Shown piece by piece: positions 47,212 through 58,162 of a DNA stretch of 64,000 nucleotides. Each line of letters starts with the position of its first letter. Position 1 is the stretch's first letter. The notes under the pieces were generated by a model, which was given only the letters and a program-made list of their open reading frames with translations, was not told the DNA's origin and did not search any database. Location: assembly GCA_011319805.1 (NCBI GenBank), contig SJRY01000234.1:744001-808000 (forward strand), given 5' to 3'. The DNA comes from Macrocybe gigantea. Taxonomy: Eukaryota > Basidiomycota > Agaricomycetes > Agaricales > Callistosporiaceae. A program made the translations under genes and the position numbers.

Positions 47212-48403
47212 ATGGCTTTCCAGCAGACTGCGGGCAGACTCATCAGTGCGTCGGAGACTCGCGAGCTCGCTGCTTTCTTATGCTGACTATTGACAGTCCC
47301 GCTGGGCATTGCCGCTGCTCTGGTGCAAGCAAGTATTTACGATGTTCCAGGAGGCTTTAGGGCGGTCATGTTCGACAGGTTTTCTGGTGTGAAGGATCAG
47401 GTGTGCATATTGTCTCAGAATAGTCACGCAAATGAAGCGAATGAGATCGGCAGGCCACAGGCGAGGGAACACATTTCCTTGTTCCCTGGCTCCAGCGCGC
47501 CATTCTGTACGACTGTCGTATTAAACCTCGTGTAAGTATGGCGTCGAATGTCCCAATGGTTCTTTTGTTCACGGTTTCTGCTAATGTTATATAGAACATC
47601 TCGACGACGACGGGTTCGAAGGACCTGCAGATGGTGTCCATTACACTGAGGGTTCTCTCCCGACCAGACATTGCTCATCTGCCCAAGATTTACCAAAGCC
47701 TGGGTTTGGACTACGACGAAAGAGTTTTGCCTTCTATCGGAAACGAAGTGTTGAAGAGCATAGTGGCCCAGTTTGACGCCGCAGAGTTGATTACGCAGCG
47801 AGAAGTCGTATGTTCCTTTCTCGACTCTGACCAGCCCTTCTTTGTTGAGTATCTTGGAAGGTTTCGTCCAGAATACGTGCTGATCTTCTTCAACGTGCTG
47901 GCGAATTCAACATTAAACTCGAGGATGTCTCCATTACACATTTGACGTTTGGAAAGGTTGAATTCTCACTACTCCGGTGATATAAAGCATTAATTACAAT
48001 CATGGTCAGGAATTCACGCAAGCCGTCGAGGCAAAACAAATTGCTCAACAAGGTACATAACTGCAATTTGAGCGGGTTCAACCACTTAACGTTGCTGCAG
48101 ATGCTGAGCGAGCGAAGTTCATCGTTGAAAAGGTAACGAGGAACCGAGATGCCAATGGACATTAATTAATCTTGACGCTAGGCGGAACAAGAACGACAAG
48201 CGGCCGTCATTCGCGCTGAAGGTGAAGCTGAGGCAGCAGCCACGATCTCACGGGCTCTCGAGAAAGCAGGAGAGGCGTTCATCGCTTTCCGGAAGATCGA
48301 AGCCAGCAAAGCGATTGTGCAATCGCTTTCAGGGAGCCCGAATGTTACGTATATTCCGAGCGGAGGAGGAAATGTGCTGTTGAATGTGCCTACGAACAAG
48401 TAG
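47212..48403 (+). CDS. PHB1: Prohibitin 1
   Basis: Prohibitin 1 forms ring complexes with prohibitin 2 in the mitochondrial inner membrane and stabilises newly made subunits. The start at 47212 gives [11 protein letters not shown], spliced to [20 protein letters not shown], the membrane-anchoring N terminus. The PHB/SPFH domain follows: [72 protein letters not shown], and [16 protein letters not shown] with [17 protein letters not shown]. The helical tail ([19 protein letters not shown]) ends LLNVPTNK at 48403. Eight exons join cleanly, and length (about 275 residues) is normal. It follows the ASNSD1-like gene by only 86 bases, so its promoter is compact. A run of about sixteen A lies shortly after the stop (48438-48453). 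Confidence 0.93.
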
Positions 48404-48519
48404 TCTATACATAATTGAATGTCAGTTATCGATGCTTGAAAAAAAAAAAAAAAAAGTCTTGTGCCGAATTGATCAGAAAAAGTCTCACGGCAAGCTAGTT
48501 CCTGCTTTGCTCTTGACTG

Positions 48520-48731
48520 TCATCTGGTCTCTCAGTGTCTCGTCTTCTTTTTCTTCTTTCCTCTCGTCTCGTCTCTCGTCTCTGTCTTTCGTCTCCTCTC
48601 TGACGGACTAGTCTATCGTATACTGTCTGTTTTTTCCTCTCATCTTTCGTAAGCGCACTGGTCATGGAACAACCACCGACTGACTAAACTCACCCGTTTC
48701 CAGGTCTCATTTTCATTCATCTTTTTCCATC
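48520..48731. promoter_or_regulatory. Pyrimidine-rich leader upstream of PUB1
   Basis: From about 48530 to 48605 the + strand is almost all C and T with repeated TCTCGTCTC-like units, followed by more mixed leader to the ATG at 48732. Such tracts often mark the core promoter/5' leader of highly expressed basidiomycete genes. The exact transcription start is not visible. Confidence 0.5.
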
Positions 48732-50267
48732 ATGAATCCAATGGGTATGGGAGGTCCCGCGGACGCCCCGGTATGCATCATTATTCTTATCTGCATGTCT
48801 TGTGTATTGATCTAGTGTCCGTTGTCTTCTGTCTTACTTGGACCCTGCAACCGATCAACAACACCATGGTCATTTTAGAGACGTGCTCATCTTTATGTCG
48901 GAAATTTGAGCCCTCGTGTAACCGAATACATGCTCACTGAAATCTTCGCCGTCGCTGGTCCGGTCCAACATGTCAAAATTATTCCCGACCGCAACTACCA
49001 ACATGGAGGGCTGAACTACGGCTTTGTCGAATACATGGACATGCGCGCTGCTGAGACTGCTTTGCAGACCTTAAACGGGCGCAAGATTTTCGACACCGAA
49101 ATCCGAGTCAACTGGGCCTATCAAGGCTCTCAGAATAAGGAGGATACCACTGGCCACTACCACGTCTTCGTAGGGGATCTCAGCCCTGAAGTCAATGACG
49201 ACGTCTTGGCCAAGGCTTTCAGCGCTTTCGGTACTTTGTCTGATGCCAGAGTCATGTGGGATATGAACTCCGGCAAGTCTCGTGGTTACGGTTTCCTGGC
49301 CTTCCGTGACAAAACGGATGCTGAGCAAGCTATCGCTACCATGAACGGAGAATGGCTGGGCTCTAGAGCCATTCGAGTCAACTGGGCCAATCAAAAAACT
49401 CAAGGTGGACCATCGAGCTCCGTCGCACGTCCGGCGGCCAGCGGCGGTGCTCCTGCTCCCATCAACTTCCAGGGCGGTCCCCTTTCTTACGAAGCTGTAG
49501 TCCAGCAAACTCCTGCCTACAATACTACCGTCTACGTTGGCAATCTCGTCCCATATTGCACTCAAGCTGACTTGATCCCGCTCTTCCAATCGATCGGTTA
49601 TCTCTCCGAAATACGCATGCAGGCTGATCGCGGATTCGCATTCGTTAAGCTTGACACGCATGAGCATGCTGCTATGGCAATTGTCCAGCTTCAAGGCCAA
49701 ATGGTTCACGGCAGACCCATCAAGTGTAGCTGGGGCAAGGATAGAGCGGACGGCGCAGCTGCACAACCCGGCGCGCCTATGACTCCAACTGCGGCTGCGG
49801 CCCCTTATGGACAGATGGTAAGTTTCGAATTATATTCTATTCATCAGATCATTCTGACAATGATCTTCTCGTCAGCCCATGTATGGAATGCCTCAGCCGA
49901 ACTCTTATGGTCAATACGGATTTGGTGCCTATGGAGCGTTCCCCAGTCAGGGTACTGCCGCGCCAGGAGCTGCCGGCGCTGGTTCTCCGGGCATGCCGCA
50001 ACCCACTGGAGCTGCCGGTGCAGGAATGGGTCTTGCTGCAGGCACCCAGCAGCCCGGTGCTGATCCTAGTGCCGCTGCAGCGGCGACGCAAGCTGGTCAA
50101 GCGCAATGGCCCGGAGCAGATCCTAGTTCCTACTATTCTAACTACTGGGGTGGTGAGTTGCAAGCTCTAGCCAAACTTCATGGACTAAAATCTCTCCAGG
50201 TTACTACAGCCAACAGGCCACCGCTCAGCAGGGTGCTACTGACACTCAGATGCAAGGCTCGTCTTGA
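48732..50267 (+). CDS. PUB1: RNA-binding protein with three RRMs (Pub1/TIA-1 family)
   Basis: Pub1/TIA-1 proteins bind U-rich RNA, affect mRNA stability and join stress granules. A short first exon (MNPMGMGGPADAP, from 48732) is spliced to RRAHLYVGNLSPRV. RRM1 contains LYVGNL and LNYGFVEYMDM; RRM2 has YHVFVGDLSPEV and GKSRGYGFLAFRDK; RRM3 has TTVYVGNLVPY and DRGFAFVKLDTHEHA, i.e. all RNP2 and RNP1 motifs are present. The C-terminal part is rich in Ala, Gly, Gln, Pro and Tyr (MYGMPQPNSYGQYGFGAYG), a low-complexity region that in this family promotes condensation; it ends TQMQGSS at 50267. No frame breaks. A long antisense open frame covers this exon but is judged a shadow. The preceding leader region (about 48530-48610) is strongly TCTCGTCTC-like pyrimidine-rich. 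Confidence 0.92.
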
Positions 50268-50702
50268 AAAATTAGCTCAATTTGTATTTCGTCCCCCCCT
50301 CTCTCGAATGTAGCGCAATAGTCATTCGTTTTTCTTGCTCACAGAAAGAAATCGATCCCCCTCCATTTTTTGTTGATTCTTGTCTCGTGACCGTCTATTT
50401 TATAGGTCGCTCTTTACTCCGTTTTGTTCCTTCGATTTTTTCTCGTAAAAGCCTTCTTCCTCTTCCGTGCCGTTATTCTGAAGTGTCTCCTATACTTTGT
50501 CTCTTTTATGTATTTGAATCAGCCTCTTTCTATGTCTCTTCGCTTTATACTGTTAACGATATACGAATGACTTAGAAATAAGGATGTATTCTGTTCAAGG
50601 CAACACAGCTTTCAGACTTGACGGATATAGAATTAGATGTGGGGTATCAGATAGACCGAGTCGAAAGCAAAAAGCAAGCTATCTACAACTAATCTTCAAC
50701 AA
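50268..50702. other. Convergent 3' region between PUB1 and ATG16
   Basis: About 435 bases, T-rich on the + strand (runs of TTTTTT and CTTTTT near 50330-50450). It probably holds the PUB1 3' untranslated region, which may be long. No coding signal supported. Confidence 0.4.
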
Positions 50703-51691
50703 TCAGCCATTCGGTGTCAGATCCATCACATTCGCCGCTGGAGATAGAGTTCCATCCCCCGTCCGAGTTGAGTGATTGGTTTGATTCGCCGCTCCTTTTC
50801 CCGAAGACGGACGCTGTTTCGCATCCGGCGCCCTGTTGATTGTCTCGCTGCTAGGAGACTTGGACAACACTGACTGATGCTGCGTCCGCATCGTCTCGTA
50901 AAACTCGTTTGCCTCATTCATCTTGTTCGCCTCGGCCTGTTTCGCGTCGAGCCACCTTTGGAGAAGTTTGGCATTATCCTTCGTGAGTATTTGATTGCGT
51001 TCTTCTATCTGACCCAGCTCTAGCTGCAGAGTGCTGATTTCGTCGTGCAATATCTTGAATCGCGCAGTGTGAGATTGGAAGGATGTCTTACGCGTTGCGG
51101 GCGTACCTGAACGGTCCTGTCCTTCTCGGACATGAGTTCTGCATGCTGGTCTACTTTTCGTTTCAAGACAGCGAGCTCTTCCTTCATTTTCCGGAGGTTC
51201 TCAGTATCTATGCGCGAGATCTCTTCCTTCTCTCGGAGTGTCTCGTTCATGGCCAATAGTCGTTGAGCGTTCTGACCTTGTGTCTTATACACGGTAGCCA
51301 ATTCATCTCTCAAGGAAGATATCTGCGATTCGAGAGACACAATGTATGCGGCGCGTACGGGGTTCCTGGACATGGGCATGTCAGAAGGTGAACGTAGGAT
51401 CAGATAATCGTCGTCGCACTCTTCGCCGCTGCCGGGCACAAACACGGTAGAACTACTCGGATTGCTACGAACCGTGCCAACTGCACGCAGAAGCGAGGCA
51501 TTACGTTCCTTGAGGAGCTTCGTCTGCTGTGCGAGCCTGCGGTCTGACGAGAGGTGGAACGTGAATTTCTCCCTGAGAGTAGACTAGACAAGAAGCTGAC
51601 ATTGCTCGATGATGGGTGCATATGCAGACTCTCTTGCGTTCCTTTCTGTGAGCCGTAGCCGAAGAACTTCTTGCCAGGCGGGCTCAGCCAT
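50703..51691 (-). CDS. ATG16: Autophagy protein 16 (Atg16)
   Basis: Atg16 binds the Atg12-Atg5 conjugate and directs Atg8 lipidation on the growing autophagosome membrane. The start at 51691 gives MAEPAWQEVLRLRLTERN, the short N-terminal helix that binds Atg5, then YAPIIEQ. A short intron leads to RRLAQQTKLLKERNASLLR. After an Asp/Glu-rich and Pro spacer comes a long coiled coil (VSLESQISSLRDELATVYKT, LREKEEISRIDTENLRKMKE, LHDEISTLQLELGQIEERNQ) that includes the typical LLQRWLDAKQAEANKMNEAN segment. The tail is Ser/Thr/Asn-rich and ends VMDLTPNG at 50703. Length is about 290 residues and there is no WD40 region, as expected for fungal Atg16. Its start lies 184 bases from that of YPT7, another autophagy-related gene. 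Confidence 0.88.
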
Positions 51692-51875
51692 CGCAATCGT
51701 TGCCGGCGAGGACGCTGGCAAGCAAGCGACCTGAGCGGGTGGGCGGAGTTTGAACTGCCAAATCTGGCAAGCCAGCCACTACTGAGACCAAGTCGTTGCT
51801 GTTACGCTCGACGACGTCCTTGCCTTCATCCCAGTTTCACTCCACTCACTTTCTGTTTCTGTATACCCGCTCAAA
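51692..51875. promoter_or_regulatory. Bidirectional promoter between ATG16 and YPT7
   Basis: A 184-base region between two divergent genes that both act in autophagy and vacuole delivery. Pyrimidine-rich stretches lie at about 51825-51870. Shared control is inferred from the geometry and shared pathway. Confidence 0.5.
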
Positions 51876-52841
51876 ATGGGCCGTGTTCTCCTGAAAGTGC
51901 GTATCTACGCTGCTTCGTCACTTCTCGAGTTCTACAACTAGCTCTTGCCTCAGGTCATCATCTTAGGCGACAGTGGGTACGCCACCTACCAATATTTCCC
52001 GCCTGTCTCATTGACCAACCGTCTCGAGCAGTGTCGGAAAGACGTCGCTTATGAACCAGTATGTCAACAAGCGTTTCAGCAACCAATACAAGGCCACCAT
52101 TGGGGCAGACTTGTGGGTGGCTCCTACTCTTGTAGCTGCACGAATCGTGCTCTTACGTCTTTGGGCGGCAGTCTGACCAAGGAAGTCATGGTGGACGACA
52201 GGCTAGTTACTATGCAGGCAAATGCACTTGTGCCGTGGTCTTGTATCTCATTCTTACCTTATTCGTCTTTCAGTTATGGGATACAGCGGGGCAGGAGCGC
52301 TTTCAGTCACTCGGTGTCGCTTTCTATCGCGGAGCAGATTGCTGTGTTCTTGTCTACGATGTTAACAGCGCCAAGTCCTTCGAGACTCTCGACAGTTGGC
52401 GAGACGAATTTCTCATACAAGCTAGCCCTCACGATCCGGAAAACTTCCCTTTTGTCGTTCTGGGTAACAAGATTGATGTGGAAGAGAACAAGCGCCAGGT
52501 GTGTTTTCCTGATTTCGTCTGTTATACCTCATGGCTCACCGGTTTTTCTTACGTTCCGCCAGGTGACGCAAAAGCGGGCAATGACCTGGTGCCAATCGAA
52601 GGGCAACATTCCGTATTTCGAGACCTCGGCCAAGGAAGCTATCAACGTTGAGCAAGCCTTCCAAACTGTGGCAAAGAACGCTCTCCAGCAGGAGGCCGAA
52701 GAACAGCTGTTAGACACTCCCGTCACCTTCAATCTAAATACTCGTTCTGACGCCCGTCCTTTCTCTGGCAGGTATGTTGACTATCCGGATCCAATCCAGC
52801 TTGACTCAGAGAGTTCGCAAAGCTATGGCTGCAACTGTTGA
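51876..52841 (+). CDS. YPT7: Rab7-type GTPase Ypt7
   Basis: Ypt7 drives fusion of endosomes, autophagosomes and vacuoles via the HOPS complex. Exon 1 (51876 on) is MGRVLLK; spliced exons give [20 protein letters not shown] (P-loop GDSGVGKT), [20 protein letters not shown] (switch I, Rab7 type), [20 protein letters not shown] (WDTAGQE), [34 protein letters not shown] (NKxD) and [16 protein letters not shown]. The C terminus ends YGCNC, two cysteines for geranylgeranylation. The intron between LVTMQ and LWDTAGQ starts with GC rather than GT (GCAAAT at 52217, ending CAG at about 52273); with that donor the canonical sequence is exact. Other introns are regular. No frame breaks. About 205 residues, normal length. 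Confidence 0.95.
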
Positions 52842-53200
52842 TTCACCGGGTTTTACGTCGGCGTCCTCATTTTGTAACTTTCTAGAGCACTGTGGGAAGG
52901 ACACAGCCTATTCATTAGCAATGATGTGCTGCTCGCTTTTCATTCTGTTGTCTTTCTACCGTAGTACTTTGCCATTTGCCTGTTCCTTATATAATGTCCT
53001 ATTCACGATGTCATCTTGCAAACATAAAGTTTGAAGCGCGAAATGTGGCTAGTAGTTCATTGTTTTCCCTACGAATAATATAAATATTTTACCCCTGGTT
53101 ATAAGAGATAATTCAAGCCGAGTATACTGTAGACAACCCTACGAGTCAAGGAATGGAAGGCCACACACACAACCAGTGTCTGTAAGGGTGGCCATGGACT
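52842..53200. other. Convergent 3' region between YPT7 and the membrane-protein gene
   Basis: About 360 bases of mixed, mildly AT-rich sequence with an ATAAA-like stretch near 53020-53030 that may be the YPT7 polyadenylation region. No other feature recognised. Confidence 0.35.
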
Positions 53201-54204
53201 CTACGCACTGCCTTCTGACGCATCACCATATTCTGAACTTGCCGCCGCTACAGATTTTGGCTGGGAATATTGAGCTTGGTACAGTGGAGGTAGAGCAGGG
53301 GTCTCTGGCTGGTATAAGGTAGAATATTTGTACGATGACGGTGAGCGAGACGGCGAAGACGCGGCGCGGCGCGGAATCCGATTGGGCGAAGGTGAATGGT
53401 GGAGCAATGATGCTGTTGAAGCTGTTAAAAAGCACATCATTTAGAGAAAACCTTCCGATGCGCCTATGGGATACACATGCCATTTCCCAAGCTTTTCCTG
53501 CCGACTGGTATCCATTTATCAACAACACTCGTTCTACTCTCCGACGCCCAGCTGGAGTGTCCCACGTCGCTTTGGCTCCCCAAACCTGGTGCAAGCGGTG
53601 CTGGGAGGATATCTGAATTTGGTTGTGGGGCGCATGTGGAACACCACGAACGGATTGACCATTTGGCCAATAAGAAGAATGAGTACCCTGGCTGGGTAAG
53701 GACGAGGCAGAAAGTGGGCGGGGTCGCCTGGACCGTGCCCTGGAAGTCGATTCCGAACGCGAAGGTGGGGAGAAGGTGGGCAAAGGGATATCCTGCTCGC
53801 TTAAGTCGAACGATGACTGAGAGCTCGCGGAGAGCTCATGAAAGGAAGGGTTTGGTAAGGAGAGGCGTTGGTCGGCGGACAGGTGATGGAAGCAACAAGT
53901 CATCTGCGGTGGCATCCACTATGGGGCTTGAAGTGCTGTTCTGCTTGTGCGCTAGCAAAGACGAGTTGCTCGTAGAGGCAAGCGCAACAACAGGAACAGA
54001 CGGGTACCACGCAGGCGCACGATCGTCGACCTTGGCGAGTCGGTGATGCGCGAGAGGCTGTATTGGTGGAAGAGGCACAGAAGCTCGCCGAAGAACAGAG
54101 CGAGCGATTTTGAAGAAGACGTATAGAATGGCAACGCCGGCGACAGACGCTAGGACGACGACGACGATGAGCGTCTCCTTGGACAGACCGAGACGGTCTT
54201 CCAT
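53201..54204 (-). CDS. Single-pass membrane protein with disordered cytosolic tail, unknown function
   Basis: The start at 54204 (MEDRLGLSKETLIVVVVLAS) begins with a short polar segment and a single hydrophobic helix, LIVVVVLASVAGVAILYVFF, followed by a positive patch (KIARSVLRRAS), so the N terminus probably faces the lumen or outside. The rest is Ser/Pro/Arg-rich and likely disordered. A frame change near 53610-53640 separates HAPHNQIQI from VLPAPLAPGLGSQ-like and VDKWIPVG segments, again a one-base difference. A last exon may give the TLYQPETPALPPLYQAQYSQ tail ending at 53201. I do not recognise the family. The gene is divergent from the PXA-domain gene with about 50 bases between starts. 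Confidence 0.6.
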
Positions 54205-54254
54205 TTGCGCCCAACGTCGGCGTCAGTGTCAAAGATGCGGGATTACATAATTTG
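54205..54254. promoter_or_regulatory. Very short bidirectional promoter (membrane protein / PXA protein)
   Basis: Fifty bases separate the start codons, the shortest divergent spacing in the window. Promoter elements probably overlap coding sequence. Inferred from layout. Confidence 0.4.
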
Positions 54255-55828
54255 ATGGGCTCTCTTCCGTCAACTCGTCCGGTCGCACTGCCGCTCTCCA
54301 GACGGCTTCTCTTTCCGTCTCTCTCGCCCTCAGAACCCCTTCCTTCCCTCCTCAGTTCGCCCGCTGCCACTCAGGAACTCAATGCGGAGCTCTACGACTT
54401 CATTGCCCTTGCCTTGCGGGCGTTCGTCACTCCCTGGTGGTCAAAAATCACCAGATACGACAAAGAATTTATTCCCCAGATAACTCGCATCTTGACCGTC
54501 TTCATCAGAGCCCTCGAAGCACGTTTACTTGTTACGAATCTTTCGACACTCCTTTTTCACCATATACCCATTGTCGTTGCACAACATTACCGTGATTACC
54601 GCAGCGCTTCAGCTAAGTTTGCTACTTCTTATGCGGCTGGCGGCGCCGCCTCTCTCTCTCAGCTTTTCCACCAATGCCAGTCACATATGGCCATTACTGC
54701 CGATGGAAAAATAGATCCTGAATACCTCCGCCAGATCGTCGATTATGTTCTCAAGTCTTGTCTACCCGAAGAAGATTATCAGCCAGAGATTGAGCGCTAC
54801 ATCGTCCGCGAAATAATCATCAAGGTGATGTTGGATGACATCGTGCCAATGATTATCCAACCCTGGTTCATTCACAAGACCATTCTTGATCTTCTCAGCG
54901 AAGATCAGTACAAGGTATGGAATAGTTCAGTTGCGCTTACTTCCGACGACTTACCCTGCGACACAGCCATTGACTGTCAGACCGTCGTCTCCTCACTCTT
55001 CATCGTTCTCTGTACATAATCTTCTTGTTCTCATCTTATCCGCTGTTCAAAACGTTTCAGGCGCATGCCTGACGTTCGTACAAACGTATAAACAACTTGT
55101 CAATACCGTTCGGCGCGTCAATCGCTCCCAAGAGGCTGCGAGCTACGCGTACCCTGTGTCCTCAGCGACGACCTCTTGTTCTTCATCTAACGTTTCGGCA
55201 AATTGGAGCCATACGCGTCCTGAAGACACCATCGACACCTTGTCATCATGCTCTTCCGTTGATATCTATGTTCGACGAAATGTTCACGTTTCACAGTCGA
55301 CTTGCATCGGCTACTGTACTCATCTTGATTCGAACGTTATCTATATTGTTCTCGCCGTTTCTCGACAGGTCCCAATCGTTTCTCTCTCATACGAATCAAT
55401 TGCTTACGACATGTTTCCTAGACTTTTACCATATTTACTATGCACTGAACTCAAACCTACTTCTATTCTCAACTTCGTGCGCTTGACCAAGCGCTCTCTC
55501 TTTCCCAATGGATATCCAGGACTGCCACCTCTAGAACCATCACCTGAGGAGCAGACCGAGATGCAGACGCGATTATTGTCGTGGAGACCCAAGGACCTTT
55601 AGGTATGTTTCGCGCTATAATCAGGAGCTACCTCTCACAAGGTTCTGAGTAGTTCATCTTGTCCCATTTGTATTTGGACCAAATCCATCGCAAACGTTGG
55701 GCAGTGCCTTGGACCCGCTCAGCAGCGCCTCATGCAATGCACACCTTGTCCTGATGCTGATGGACTGCATCGTGTTGTCGCTATTTCCAGAACTGGGGGT
55801 TGCATGTGGGCGCACTGATGATACGTAG
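54255..55828 (+). CDS. PXA-domain protein (sorting-nexin associated)
   Basis: PXA domains occur in sorting nexins and related endosomal proteins. The start ATG at 54255 opens MGSLPSTRPVALPLSRRLLF. Conserved blocks: ELNAELYDFIALALRAFVTP, WWSKITRYDKEFIPQITRIL, HIPIVVAQHYRDYRSA, YLRQIVDYVLKSCLPEEDYQ and REIIIKVMLDDIVPMIIQPW. An intron near 54914 leads to LVLILSAVQNVSGACLTFVQ and TYKQLVNTVRRVNRSQ. Later segments are FHSRLASATVLILIRTLSIL, LLCTELKPTSILNFVRLTKR, and a final exon DPLSSASCNAHLVLMLMDC ending TDDT at 55828. At least two one-base frame changes occur (near 55170-55200 and 55560-55590). There is no PX, RGS or nexin domain after it in this window, so this seems to be a stand-alone PXA protein. 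Confidence 0.8.
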
Positions 55829-55982
55829 CCTTGATCGTGCATATGCTAGTTGGCAGTGAATCTTTGCGCAACATAATTGGTTTCTGTCTCGATGAAATGG
55901 ATTGTGAAGAGACTCTAACTGCAACAACAAACAAATCAAGTTTTCATAGCAAGACCTCAGCCTTTCATCGTTTTTGATTGCT

Positions 55983-56779
55983 TCAGTGGGAAGTGTCAGT
56001 TCCATTGACGGGCGATGCGCTCTCAGTCGTGGGAGACAAAGTCTGTTGATCACTTAAGACCACCGAGTTATCTTCAGACACTTGAATTGCCTGCTTCAAG
56101 CCAGCTACAAAGTCCTACCCAGATGACTCAAATGAGCTAGAGAGAACGAAAGCGCAAGGCGGACAGAAAGAGGCCAACATAACGTACGTCGATGACGCCA
56201 GAAAGTCGGTAATTCGTTGCTGGAATTCTAAGTCGCGTCTGTTTCCTGACTCAATTTCATCTGAGGATTGTGAAATTCAACGTTGTCCTCATCGAAAGTA
56301 GGTCCCTGAAGGGCTGAAGGATGGAATGAGACTAGGGCGCGTAAATGAATCACACTCACAGCGCCACCAAGAGGCGGAACATTCAGCACAATGCGAGCTT
56401 CGTCATAGACAGTGTTCTGGCCGGAAAGAATAGTTATCTAACAGTATGAATCAGTACGACTTGAACTTCGTACCATGTATCTTGCTGGCATATCTTCAAC
56501 TGCAGGTGTGAACCTCAAGTAGGGATGATACCTGCCAAGCTGGCGGAAGCGGTATGTGGGAAGCCGCATCGAATCTTCATATTCATAGGTTTGCATAACG
56601 TCCTGGTAACTCGGCAGGTATGGACGGCCAGAGTCCTCCAAAACGCACTTTCTGTCATTTACGAAGACGAAGGCGGAACAATACTTGCGTGAAGTCTGTG
56701 AAAAAGCGCGAAGAGGCAGAGGGCAGATGATGGCTTGGTAGGAAAGGTGTGGGGCATTCCCAGGGCTCGTACACCTCAT
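55983..56779 (-). CDS. Unrecognised small protein, about 230 residues
   Basis: The start at 56779 gives MRCTSPGNAPHLSYQAIICP with a basic, Ser-containing leader (LRAFSQTSRKYC) that could be mitochondrial. Downstream are CVLEDSGRPYLPSYQDVMQT, LPTYRFRQLGRYHPYL and, in the next exon, ITILSGQNTVYDEARIVLNV. Coding signal continues in short segments FDEDNVEF, SDEIESGNRRDLEFQQRITD, FLASST and AGLKQAIQVSEDNSVVLSDQ, ending GTDTSH with stop at 55983. Joining these requires at least one extra T in a T run near 56276 and a one-base change at the last intron. I do not recognise the family; the composition and periodicity suggest a real gene rather than chance frames. Confidence 0.45.
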
Positions 56780-57519
56780 TTTTTTTCTTCAAGGTGAAGA
56801 AATGGAAGAGTGGACCCTGAACGCACTACTGAGGTGCGTGGATCTGACAGAAAGGGGATACTTAAATAGTCTGTTTGTCTAAAACGTGGTGCTCCAGTAT
56901 CTTTGGGCTTCAAAAGAAGAGACCTTGTGCCATTAACTTGATCCCCCTTCGCGCACGATGGATAAGACGTAAACATACAACGAGTGAAGATTCGCTGGTG
57001 ACTCCGTGGAAAGCGAATATAACCTAGGGAAAAAAGAGCCGCGGTGAGTCATTGACCTAAATTAGGTCTCGAATTAGGGAATAAGAAATGTTCTTTCCAG
57101 GCGCACTGACCCACCACGTATATCCGCGTCAACATGACAGGTAAGATACACTCTGCGCACCTATGCGTCCAAGTGGAGACCGAATGCCAGTCATGAAACC
57201 GTGGAGCCGACTGGAAGAAGCCTAAATATACGGGTTCAAGGCATTGCACTAGAAACGCGAATGCTGCTTTTGCACCCCTTCGATTGCGCCTTGTCTAATC
57301 ATACTCGCTCTAATGCACAGTATGGCATCCTCTCCTCTCTCCTTTGGACCGTTAACGGCACCGAAAAGCCATGCATGATGTTAGGCCTCTACGTCACGTG
57401 ATTGCATGACAATGGGGAGGCAATCAACTACCACGAACAGCAGTCGTGACTGTGTTTGTTACCTGAAAAATATGCATGGTCAGTATCCGGGACTCCTTCA
57501 TAGGTATTGGAAGGGAAAA
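56780..57519. other. Region between two unknown genes
   Basis: About 740 bases with no supported gene. Short minus-strand frames (for example 56776-56976 and 57049-57249) have no family-like features and may be leader or exons of the adjacent unknown gene. Confidence 0.3.
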
Positions 57520-58162
57520 TCAAGAGGTTGCCAAGCCGTCCACAAGAATGGTATCAAAACCAGGCAGCCGGTCAACATGCAGTCGTTCGGGCAAGAAAAG
57601 CGCATTTGACGGTTAAAAAGGCATGACGACGACGAAGATAAAGACGCTGCGACATAGCGAAGAATAAATCGACGCTCACCGTTCAAGAAACTCTGTCAAG
57701 CCTCCAGCCTCTGTGTGTCCCACTGCCCTGCTCCAGCTTTTGTTCTTCAGAAACGCCAGCTGAGAGTAAGATGCGTCTTTGAGGCTTCGTGGACTTGTCC
57801 TAAGGGCTTCCTGAATGCAGCGAGCTGCCAGAACTGCGGGGCCATTGGCGCCCTGGCGCCGACCCGCAAGAGACTGGGCATTTACGACGTGCCTCAGGCC
57901 GCTCATCGTCGGTCATGGTACCCCTCTCCATGTAGGTATCCGTTCCTAGAAGGTAATCGTCCACGTTGATGGGTTTGAAAAGCTCGAGACAGAGGTCGTA
58001 ACAAAGGATGACTGAGTTCGAACCAGAACCTTCAAGAACGCTCGCTTCAATCCCGAAACCAAATCGACCAAGTGAATTCATCCACAGCAAGCTGCCAGTC
58101 GCGATGATGTGCAGTGAATATGAGGGTGAAGGACAGCAGTGTCCTGCGATACGTGAGTCCAT
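57520..58162 (-). CDS. Unrecognised small protein, exons only partly resolved
   Basis: Coding-like segments on the minus strand are: LEGSGSNSVILCYDLCLELF and KPINVDDYLLGTDTYMERG (frame open 58162-57800); SLAGRRQGANGPAVLAARCI and ASYSQLAFLKNKSWSRAVGH (57906-57676); and, after an intron with a GTGAGC donor near 57679, LPERLHVDRLPGFDTILVDG ending LATS with stop at 57520. The acceptor and the join between the first two segments are not certain. The start could be the ATG at 58162 or further upstream, close to the divergent BCAT gene. No domain recognised. Confidence 0.4.

Noticed and set aside
48438..48453. A run after prohibitin as evidence of retroposition
   Set aside because: The prohibitin gene keeps all its introns, so it is not a retrocopy; the run is probably simple sequence near the polyadenylation site.
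49071..49766. 231-codon open frame antisense to PUB1
   Set aside because: It lies wholly opposite well-conserved RRM exons and its product has no domain; the opposite strand is clearly coding, so this is a codon-composition shadow.
53477..54046. 189-codon + strand frame opposite the membrane protein gene
   Set aside because: No domain, and the minus strand has a clear transmembrane helix and a start codon facing a divergent neighbour.
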